Positions 25,869 through 32,256 of a stretch of 34,531 nucleotides of DNA are shown one piece after another. The notes below the pieces were generated by a model. That model ran no database searches. It was not told the origin of the DNA and was given only the letters and a program-made list of their open reading frames with translations. The translations under genes and the position numbers were made by a program. The stretch is taken from positions 1 to 34,531 of the forward strand of contig PWXP01000406.1 of the NCBI GenBank assembly GCA_003561895.1, given 5' to 3'. The first letter of the stretch is position 1, and each line of letters begins with the position of its first letter. The stretch is from Planctomycetaceae bacterium (GTDB lineage Bacteria; Planctomycetota; Planctomycetia; Pirellulales; Thermoguttaceae).

Positions 25869-26366
25869 ATGCGAGTTTGGAAATTCGGCGATCATGTTCC
25901 CGCCCACGCGCTTGTGGACGCAGCCGAACGCCTGAGGCTGTCCCAGAAGCAGAAGGCCATCGAAGTCGATCGGCGCATGATCGCGCGATTCGTCGCAGCC
26001 GTGGCCGAGGCCGAGGACGATTTGCTGCTGGCCGGCTTCGACTTCGGCACGGGACCCTCGGCCGACGCGCTGGCCCGGTTCCTCAACGCGTCGCACGTTC
26101 GGGCCGTGGTCGCGAAGAGTTTCGCGCCGGAATTCGCCGTCGCCGCGTCGTCCCTCGACGTCGCGCTGATCGCCCAGGCCAACGCCGTCGATACCTACGA
26201 GCAGAACGAATACCTCCCCCCGGACGACTGCTTGATCCGGTATATCCTCGAAGCGGGACCCGATGCGATGCGGCGGGTTCCGGAAGTCGAACTCGATCTC
26301 CACGAGGGACGACTCGTCATTGACGGAACGCCGTTCACCTTCGCGCCGCCCGTCCATCAGACGTAA
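25869..26366 (+). CDS. Degenerate LeuD-like (aconitase swivel-domain) protein
   Basis: 165-aa protein that follows the small subunit of 3-isopropylmalate dehydratase along its length: VWKFGDHV at 3-10, LLLAGFDFG at 52-60, VRAVVAKSFAPEF at 78-89 and a late VELDLHEGRLVIDG strand. The substrate-recognition loop GxNFGCGSSREHA of true LeuD/aconitases has become GFDFGTGPSADAL (56-68), losing the Ser-Arg-Glu-His residues. No large subunit (LeuC) is nearby. It is therefore unlikely to be an active dehydratase by itself. The start is strong: AAAGGAGG is 6 nt before the ATG. Divergent transcription from cooC suggests a function tied to the pathway, for instance as a ligand-binding or regulatory protein, but this is speculative. 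Confidence 0.75.
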   Translation: MRVWKFGDHVPAHALVDAAERLRLSQKQKAIEVDRRMIARFVAAVAEAEDDLLLAGFDFGTGPSADALARFLNASHVRAVVAKSFAPEFAVAASSLDVALIAQANAVDTYEQNEYLPPDDCLIRYILEAGPDAMRRVPEVELDLHEGRLVIDGTPFTFAPPVHQT

Positions 26367-26624
26367 CCCGATCGCCTCGAGGGAGAGCAACTTCAGGTTT
26401 CCTGATCTCTGGCCTTCGGAGCCGATAGCAACTGGGGCGATATTCGCTTGAATTTCGGGCGTTTGGCGAGAACTTGCCCCCGGTGGCCCGGAGTAGCCAG
26501 GGGGAAAATAAAGCGGTACCTTCAACACTTCAGACACGGCTCTCGCCCGGGAAGGCAACGCGGGGTTCTTCCAGCTCCGCCGAGGCCGCGGTGCATCGGT
26601 CATCACGAAGAAGGTGGTGGCCGA

Positions 26625-26817
26625 AGTCGCAAGCGGCTGATGGACACCGTGAAAATGGTGGCGTATCGTGCGGAAACGGCGTTGGCCATGATCGTACGCG
26701 ACAAGCTCTCCCACCCGGACAAGGCGCGGGCGCTGATTCGCGGCGTGCTTCGCTCCGATGCCGACCTTCATCCGGATGAGGCAGCAGGCGTTCTGCACAT
26801 GCGCATGCGGCTACAGT
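26625..26817 (+). pseudogene. Transposase C-terminal remnant
   Basis: One frame encodes RKRLMDTVKMVAYRAETALA, then RDKLSHPDKARALIRGVLRS and DADLHPDEAAGVL, about 64 residues. This resembles the C-terminal part of a family of transposases common in planctomycetes and cyanobacteria, where the VKMIAYRAETA block recurs. No start codon context, catalytic core or terminal repeats are present, and the similarity stops where the 16-bp inverted repeat begins at 26816. I read it as a decayed insertion sequence; assignment is from memory of the motif. Confidence 0.45.
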
Positions 26818-26862
26818 GTCCTTCCGGCAAGCCCAATTCATGCACGCTTGCCGGAAGGACAC
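26816..26862. repeat. Perfect 16-bp inverted repeat
   Basis: Arms GTGTCCTTCCGGCAAG (26816-26831) and its exact complement (26847-26862) around a 15-nt loop. There is no T-run on either side, so it is not a terminator. It marks the border between the transposase remnant and the tRNA-like sequence and may be a leftover end of a mobile element. Confidence 0.7.
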
Positions 26863-26890
26863 AAGATTCGAACGGACCTCCTGGAAACCC

Positions 26891-26961
26891 GGGCCGCTGG
26901 TCCAACGGGAAGACGCCTGGTTTGCACCCAGGTAATCGGGGTTCGACTCCTCGGCGGGGTA
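26891..26961 (+). tRNA. tRNA-Ala(UGC)-like gene, possibly degenerate
   Basis: A tRNA cloverleaf can be drawn. D arm GTCC...AGAC (26900-26914); anticodon stem CCTGG / CCAGG (26916-26920, 26928-26932) around TTTGCAC with anticodon TGC; T arm CGGGG-TTCGACT-CCTCG (26937-26953); 3' acceptor GCGGGGT (26954-26960); discriminator A. The 5' acceptor (GGGCCGC) pairs only over positions 4-7, and positions 1-3 clash with the 3' strand. The G3:U70 pair expected of alanine tRNAs is absent and CCA is not encoded. A good intrinsic terminator follows 45 bp downstream, so it may be transcribed. It is either an unusual tRNA or a pseudogene whose 5' end was replaced. Confidence 0.5.
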
Positions 26962-27006
26962 CTTTCGTGGTTGGCTGCCGCCAAGCCTGCTGTGAGTGAA
27001 CGCAAC

Positions 27007-27042
27007 ACCCGGGGCCGGGAGCGATTCCGGTCCCGGGTTTTT
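27007..27042 (+). terminator. Intrinsic terminator after the tRNA-like sequence
   Basis: 12-bp stem ACCCGGGGCCGG (27007-27018) with CCGGTCCCGGGT (27027-27038), one G-T pair, 8-nt loop GAGCGATT, then TTTTTGTT. The T-run is on the plus strand, so it ends transcription through the tRNA-like gene. Confidence 0.8.
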
Positions 27043-27234
27043 GTTGAATCTCCGGTTCCCTGAGCGCTCCTGGCGTCCCTGCGCAACGGTTCCGCACGGA
27101 CCGACAGCCGGCCCCGTTGCAGTCCTTGATTCGGATGCCATTCGGTTGCGAATCTCGATCGCGATACTGGTGAGCCCAAGTATGGGCGAGAATCGGCCGC
27201 AGAAGCCCCCAGGGGCCACTGTGGGGCCGCGGAC

Positions 27235-27313
27235 GCCGAGAAGGCCTCGGATGCCATGAAAGCCGGCAAGAAGCGCCAGCGGCCTCCTGGCGCTTCTCAG
27301 CGGCCTTCTCGGC
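27235..27313. repeat. Nested double hairpin
   Basis: Outer arms GCCGAGAAGGC (27235-27245) and GCCTTCTCGGC (27303-27313) are perfect over 11 bp. Inside lies a second perfect 11-bp stem, AGAAGCGCCAG (27269-27279) with CTGGCGCTTCT (27287-27297), loop CGGCCTC. Together they could fold as one branched or cruciform structure of 79 nt. The origin is unknown; a repetitive element is likely. Confidence 0.6.
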
Positions 27314-27564
27314 GATCGGTAGGCCGCGATTGGTGTTCGCGCCGTGCGCGGACGCGATATACCCACCGAAAAAACCGAATACTTGGTCATCGCTGTCCAC
27401 GTCGATTGCGGACATCATGTCCGAACTACGAAAGTGTTTATCATGACGTCGGTGTCTGAGCGAAGACGACCTGACTACCGCGATGTTCGACCGGTCTGCT
27501 CGTGCGACGGCCATCAACTGTTGGCACGCGTAAATCGCGCGGCGGATTTCCAAAATGTGATTAT

Positions 27565-27677
27565 TCCCTTGTGGCCTACGCCTATTGCACGCCGCCATTT
27601 GGGCACAACATGTAGGGTACGCCCGGTAGGTCGGGTACAATATGTAGGGGTGTGCAACGCGCGTAGGCCACAAGGGA
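27565..27677. repeat. MITE-like palindromic element
   Basis: Terminal inverted repeats of 26 nt (27565-27590 and 27652-27677): the outer 17 bp TCCCTTGTGGCCTACGC are exact, then three mismatches, then TTGCAC exact. The 61-nt centre has tandem-like GTAGGGTAC / GTCGGGTAC units with ATGTAGGG on both sides. The layout suggests a small non-autonomous repeat. Copies elsewhere in the genome would be expected but cannot be checked here. Confidence 0.6.
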
Positions 27678-28340
27678 TTATTCGGCAGTACGTACCGCTC
27701 CCCGACCCCCACGGAGAGCCGACCGGGAAGCCGAACAACAAGAAAAGGGACCGCCATCGGGAGTGGGTGGTAGCTCTTGGCACTTGGCATTTCTGGAACC
27801 ACCGGCAGACGCTGCCGCCTCCTCCGCGCCTGTCTCTGTCGCCGCAAACTGACCACCCCCTCCCAATTCCCTTCCAGGCGGCGCCCTGCCGAGGTTCTTC
27901 ACGCTTGCCGGACACGCCGACCCACACCTACATCGAAGGCTACAGCGCAACCGGTGGAGAGGGTCCGCCGATATCCGCACTGCACGGCGAGACAATCTTC
28001 GCCCCCAAACGCGATGCGGTCATCCGCTTTCTCAAATCGTTCGGCCTGAGCGATGATGAGGCCGCGGAAGTCGTCCGCCGGGTGGGGACGGTGCCGTGAC
28101 GGGCGTTCGCGGGAGGCCAGGGAACATGCGATGCGAGAAGTTTCGGGCAGGGACAGCACCGATTAGCGCGCCGCACATATCGGGAATGTACCAGCCAGCC
28201 GCGCCGTTCCTTCGAGTTTTTTTTCTGCTCTTCGTGGTTTTCCCCTTGCCCTATGCCCTGCGGAAGAGTTCCCCCTCGGCCAAGAGCGTCACGACCAGCG
28301 ACAATAAGCGCCCGCCACGCTCGCGCCAATCCAGAATGCA

Positions 28341-28386
28341 CGGTGGCCGGGCGCCCTGCGGGGCGCCCGGCTGCCGGTTTTTCTTT
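28341..28386 (+). terminator. Strong intrinsic terminator without an obvious gene
   Basis: 16-bp stem CGGTGGCCGGGCGCCC (28341-28356) with GGGCGCCCGGCTGCCG (28361-28376), two G-T pairs, loop TGCG, then G and TTTTTCTTT. It is oriented on the plus strand. The nearest open frame upstream ends at 28099 and is not recognisable, so the terminated transcript may be non-coding or a decayed gene. Confidence 0.75.
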
Positions 28387-28939
28387 AGCATTCAGGGGGG
28401 TTGAAAGTCGTTCGGCCGTTGTCGCGCGTGGTTGTACGCCACCAGTCGCCATGCGTCAGATGAGGCGAAACTCCTTGCACGGTTGACCGATCGCGATTTC
28501 AGACGCGGATGCTTTACCGCCAGACGCTGGCCGCCGCCTTTTCCCCACCTGCAGGTCTTTCGTTCGTGCCCCAGCGCTGCCGGCCCCTTTTGCCGCGAAA
28601 ATCGGGACAGGCCCCCGCCGGCGTTCCCTCCACCCGCCGAATCTCGGGCCGACAGTCAGCGCTGCTTCGCCAACTCCCATGGGGGAGTGAAAGCTAGGTG
28701 ATTTCCGTAAGTGCTTGCTGTGGCTTGGTTTACTTGACACGGCAGCGAGCGAGTGCAGGACTTTCATGCCACACCCAGAGTACCACTGAGCAAAAGTCGC
28801 GCCTTCCGGCGCTGGAGGGTCGCGTCGAGTGCGTGTGTGGGGGTGTTTTGATGAGCGAAATAGTGTATTATGAACGATACGGTGTTGTGCTTTCTTCCGG
28901 CGGTGGCGTTGTTGGACGTGCCGATGCAGGAGGGCCGCA

Positions 28940-30847
28940 ATGAGCCTTCGATTCAAGCTGACCACCGTTGCTGTCGCAGTCATCGTGGTGGCCAATTCTC
29001 TGCTCTCATTTCTTGCGCTTCGGTACCTGGGGCATATCTGGCTCAACGAGGTCCAGACTCGGGTCCAGAGGAACTTGAACTCCGCCCGCGGCGCCTACCA
29101 AAAACATATCGAGTTGATCGTCGCCAGCTTGCAGGCCGCGGCACTGGACCAAACGTTGATTGCCGCGGTAGGGCGGGGTGACCGGGCGGAACTGAAGCAG
29201 ACGCTGCAAGCATTCCATGCAACGGGCAAGATGGATTTCGTAGGCGTACTGGACCCGATGGGGCAGGTGGTCTGCCGGGCCGGGAGTGAGCAGCGGGGAG
29301 ACGATCTTTCTGCCGACCCCCTCGTCGCCCAGGTAATCGACACGCGAACACCAGCCGGCGGCACGGTAATCCTGTCACAACAGCGCCTATCGGCGGAGGG
29401 ACCGGAATTGGCCGGGCAAGCACGGTTTGAAGTCATTCCGACCCCGGCCGCAAGGCCCACCGACGACCGTATCCGCACGGACGGCATGGTACTTGCCGGA
29501 GCCGCGCCGGTAACCGACCGAGAAGGGGAATCTGTGGCGATCCTGTACGGTGGGAAACTGCTGAACCGGCGCTACGAACTGGTCGACGCGATCAAACGGG
29601 AGGTATTTCCCGGCGAAATCTATCAGGGCAAGGACATAGGCACGGTGACCATCTTTCAGGAAGACCTGCGGATTTCCACGAACGTGACGATGGCCGACGG
29701 GGAGCGCGCGGTAGGCACCCGCTTGAGCAGGGCTGTGTGCGAAGCCGTACTCGACCGCGGCCAAACGTGGGCGGCTCCGGCCTTCGTGGTCAACGATTGG
29801 TACATTACGGCGTATGAGCCCATCCGGGATCCCACGGACCGGATCATCGGGGTGCTGTACGTGGGCCTGCTCCAAGCTCCATTCACGTCCCAACTCAACG
29901 TGATTCGCGCCGTCTTCCTGGCAATTGTGGGCGTGGCCACGCTGACCAGCCTGGCCCTGCTGGTGCTGGCTACCGAATTGGTGCTCCGGCCGATCCACAG
30001 CGTCGTGCGCATGGCTCATAAGGTGATCGGCGGCGATCTCTCCGCCCGCGTGGGCATCCGGCCGCCGGGCGAAATGGGAACGCTCTGCCGCGCGGTCGAC
30101 AGCATGGCCCAGGCCGTCGCGGAGCGGGAGGAACTCCTCGCGCTGGCCACGCGGCAGCAGATTGGCCGCAGCGAACAACTGGCGGCCGTCGGGCGGCTGG
30201 CGGCGGGCGTTGCCCACGAAATCAACAATCCGCTCACCGGCGTCCTGGCCTTCGCCGACATGCTCCGGGAAAAAGAAAACATGGACGAACAGGACAGGCA
30301 GGACCTGGACCTGATCGTCCGCGAAACCAAGCGGGCGCGCGAGATCGTCCGCGGGCTGCTGGAGTTCGCGCGGGAGACACCCTCGGCCAAAACCCTGCTG
30401 AACGTCAACGACGTTGTCCGGCAGACCACCCGCCTGTTGGGAAAACGCGAGGCGTTTCAGAATACCTTCATCGTCGAGGACCTTTCTGAAGACCTACCGC
30501 CGGTCAACGCCGACAAGAATCAGATCCAGCAAGTGCTGGTAAACCTGGCGCTGAACGGCTGCGAGGCGATGCCCGAGGGCGGAACCCTCATGATTTCATC
30601 CCGCTACGAGCATGGCCGGGTGGTTGTCAAAGTGACCGATACCGGCTGTGGAATCCAAAAGGCACACTTGGACCAGGTCTTCGAACCGTTCTTCACTACC
30701 AAGCCGGTGGGCAAGGGCACCGGGCTGGGGCTGAGCGTCAGTTACGGCATCCTTCGTCAACACGGCGGCACGCTGGAGGTCGAAAGTGAAGAGGGAAAAG
30801 GCTGTACCTTTACGATGACTCTGCCCTCAGCAGGGACGACGTCATGA
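28940..30847 (+). CDS. Membrane sensor histidine kinase (NtrB-like, Cache sensor)
   Basis: 635-aa sensor kinase. TM1 is at about 7-30, a periplasmic Cache-type sensor region at about 31-320 (FVGVLDPMGQVV, ILYGGKLLNRR, WYITAYEPIRD, GVLYVGL), TM2 at about 322-345 and HAMP at about 346-398. The dimerisation/phosphoacceptor helix has His426 in AAGVAHEINNPL. The HATPase domain has an N box (NLALNGCEAM, 535-544), DTGCGI (567-572) and GKGTGLGL (591-598). Kinases of this class usually feed sigma54 activators, and the next gene is one, overlapping by 4 bp. The ATG at 28940 has AGGAGGG 5 nt upstream. No promoter is clear. The ligand is unknown; small organic acids are common for Cache domains. Confidence 0.93.
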   Translation: MSLRFKLTTVAVAVIVVANSLLSFLALRYLGHIWLNEVQTRVQRNLNSARGAYQKHIELIVASLQAAALDQTLIAAVGRGDRAELKQTLQAFHATGKMDFVGVLDPMGQVVCRAGSEQRGDDLSADPLVAQVIDTRTPAGGTVILSQQRLSAEGPELAGQARFEVIPTPAARPTDDRIRTDGMVLAGAAPVTDREGESVAILYGGKLLNRRYELVDAIKREVFPGEIYQGKDIGTVTIFQEDLRISTNVTMADGERAVGTRLSRAVCEAVLDRGQTWAAPAFVVNDWYITAYEPIRDPTDRIIGVLYVGLLQAPFTSQLNVIRAVFLAIVGVATLTSLALLVLATELVLRPIHSVVRMAHKVIGGDLSARVGIRPPGEMGTLCRAVDSMAQAVAEREELLALATRQQIGRSEQLAAVGRLAAGVAHEINNPLTGVLAFADMLREKENMDEQDRQDLDLIVRETKRAREIVRGLLEFARETPSAKTLLNVNDVVRQTTRLLGKREAFQNTFIVEDLSEDLPPVNADKNQIQQVLVNLALNGCEAMPEGGTLMISSRYEHGRVVVKVTDTGCGIQKAHLDQVFEPFFTTKPVGKGTGLGLSVSYGILRQHGGTLEVESEEGKGCTFTMTLPSAGTTS

Positions 30848-31950
30848 AAGACGATTGCCCAGTGACCCGCAGTAATGCAGTAGAGCCGTTGCCAAACCAG
30901 CCCGGTCCTGCGGCCGGCACTTCGACATGCCGGCCGGCCATCGAGTTTGAGGGAATGCTCGGCGGGTGCCGGGGCATGCAGGAGGTGTTCGGGCTGATCG
31001 AGCGGATCGCTCCGGCCGAGAGCACGGTGCTCGTCACCGGGGAAAGCGGAACCGGGAAAGAGATGGTTGTCGGGGCAATCCACCGGCACAGCCGTCGGCG
31101 GGATTTCCCACTCCTGGCCTGCGACTGCACGGCCCTGGCTCCCACGTTGTTGGAGAGCGAGTTGTTCGGCCACGTCAAAGGGTCCTTTTCCGGAGCGATA
31201 GCCACCAAGCGGGGCCTGTTCGAGGTGGCGCACCAGGGCACCCTCTTCTTGGACGAAGTGGGAAATCTCAGCCTGGAGACCCAAGGGAAGCTTCTGCGCG
31301 TGTTGGAAACCCGTCGCGTTCGCAAGGTCGGCGATACCGCGGAGCAGGAGGTGAATATCCGGCTGGTCGCCACGACCAATCGGAGTCTGGCCGAGATGGT
31401 CAAGATGGGCGCCTTCCGCGCCGACCTCTACTACCGGCTCAACGTCGTGCCTATCTCCCTGCCTCCGCTTCGCGACCGCCCCGGGGATATTTCCCTACTG
31501 GCCATGGCCTTCCTAGCAGAGTTCTCGCGGCAAATGGAGGTCGAACCCCGGGGGTTCTCGCCCGAGGCCATGCACCAGTTGGAAATCTATCCCTGGCCGG
31601 GCAACGTCCGCGAATTGCGGAACATCGTGGAACGATTGGCGGTCCTTTACGGCGGGACGCGCATCGAGCGCCGCCATTTGCCAGGTGAGATCCATGAAGC
31701 CCGAGCCGCGCGTTCAAGTGTGGAGGTATCGGGAAGTTGGGAAGAACTGAAGCAGCGGAAGCGGCAGATCGCCGACGATCTGGAACGCCGATTCCTCATC
31801 GCGGCCCTTCAGCGCTGCTCCCAGAACGTTACCCAGGCAGCGGAGAGCGTCGGGATGCAACGGACCCATTTCCACGCACTCTTGCGGAGCCATGGCCTAA
31901 AGGCCGGAGCGCCTTCCGAGGGTCCCACCGGGGATCTGGGTGAATCGTAG
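30844..31950 (+). CDS. Sigma54-dependent activator lacking a receiver domain
   Basis: 368-aa bacterial enhancer-binding protein. A short N-terminal region of about 35 residues replaces the expected receiver domain. The AAA+ core has Walker A GESGTGKE (66-73), the sigma54-contact loop GSFSGA (113-118; GAFTGA in the consensus), Walker B GTLFLDEVG (132-140), the ATTNR sensor and the WPGNVRELRN block (251-260). A Fis-type helix-turn-helix ends the protein (about 316-352, ALQRCSQNVTQAAESVGMQR). The start overlaps the kinase stop by 4 bp. Without a receiver, direct phosphorylation by the kinase is not possible, so control must pass through another protein or through expression. A palindromic site and a -24/-12 promoter lie directly downstream. 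Confidence 0.93.
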   Translation: MKDDCPVTRSNAVEPLPNQPGPAAGTSTCRPAIEFEGMLGGCRGMQEVFGLIERIAPAESTVLVTGESGTGKEMVVGAIHRHSRRRDFPLLACDCTALAPTLLESELFGHVKGSFSGAIATKRGLFEVAHQGTLFLDEVGNLSLETQGKLLRVLETRRVRKVGDTAEQEVNIRLVATTNRSLAEMVKMGAFRADLYYRLNVVPISLPPLRDRPGDISLLAMAFLAEFSRQMEVEPRGFSPEAMHQLEIYPWPGNVRELRNIVERLAVLYGGTRIERRHLPGEIHEARAARSSVEVSGSWEELKQRKRQIADDLERRFLIAALQRCSQNVTQAAESVGMQRTHFHALLRSHGLKAGAPSEGPTGDLGES

Positions 31951-31964
31951 CACCCGTGTTTCTG

Positions 31965-31986
31965 GGTGTATGTACTTTCATACACC
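31965..31986. promoter_or_regulatory. Candidate upstream activator site for the sigma54 activator
   Basis: Perfect inverted repeat GGTGTATG-TACTTT-CATACACC, 15 bp after the activator stop codon and about 140 bp upstream of the -24/-12 promoter. Size and symmetry are those of Fis-type enhancer-binding protein sites. A repeated half (TATACACC) follows at 31994-32001. Confidence 0.6.
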
Positions 31987-32121
31987 GTACCAGCATCTAT
32001 ACACCGGCACGCCCGCGGTACGATTGTCGGACGAGGTATTGCTCGGATAACTGGGCGGTTGTGTCCGCAAAGAAAGCGTTATTGTCCCACAAAGCGAGTC
32101 CTATCGGCTCCGCTCGCGATG

Positions 32122-32137
32122 TGGCACGGCAGTTGCC
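32122..32137 (+). promoter_or_regulatory. Sigma54 (-24/-12) promoter
   Basis: TGGCACGGCAGTTGCC matches TGGCACG-N4-TTGC, with exactly 10 nt between the GG and GC elements. The transcription start would be near 32148, about 109 nt before the ATG of the REC/GcvH-like gene. The activator gene just upstream strengthens the call. Confidence 0.8.
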
Positions 32138-32256
32138 CTGTGGAAAGGGCTCATGGAGGGATGGCTGAGGTAGCACCCCTCCTACGGCACTTCGCGTTGT
32201 TCTGCAAAGCGATACTTATCCTGTTTCACCCAGCAATTGATAAGGAGGAGGCTGTT

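Larger units (their letters stand above)
26367..28939. other. 2.6-kb region without an intact recognisable gene
   Basis: Long frames here are low-complexity and overlap repeats, so I do not accept them as genes. Contents: a transposase C-terminal remnant (26625-26817), a perfect 16-bp inverted repeat (26816-26862), a tRNA-Ala-like sequence (26891-26961) with a terminator (27007-27042), a nested hairpin (27235-27313), a MITE-like palindrome (27565-27677), a coding-like tail of a plus frame ending at 28099 (residues such as ISALHGETIFAPKRDAVIRF, unrecognised), and a strong terminator (28341-28386). From 28400 to 28939 I see only a weak upstream region for the histidine kinase. It looks like an old insertion site for mobile DNA. 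Confidence 0.6.
31951..32256 (+). other. 306-bp regulatory region of the REC/GcvH-like gene
   Basis: No gene is visible. It contains a palindromic activator-site candidate at 31965-31986 with a further half site (TATACACC) at 31994-32001, a -24/-12 promoter at 32122-32137, and a strong ribosome binding site (AAGGAGGAGG) before the ATG at 32257. The spacing of about 140 bp between palindrome and promoter suits DNA looping by an enhancer-binding protein. Confidence 0.65.

Noticed and set aside
26847-26880. Minus-strand T-arm-like sequence (GTTCGAATC) suggesting a second tRNA
   Set aside because: The T stem has two mismatches and no anticodon or acceptor stem can be drawn around it.
27344-28099. 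Open frame of 251 codons in the gene-free region
   Set aside because: It runs through the MITE-like palindrome and low-complexity sequence and has no ribosome binding site; only its last 50 residues look protein-like, so it is mentioned but not called.
28456-29046. Minus-strand open frame upstream of the histidine kinase
   Set aside because: No ribosome binding site or family motif; it overlaps the start of the well-supported kinase gene.
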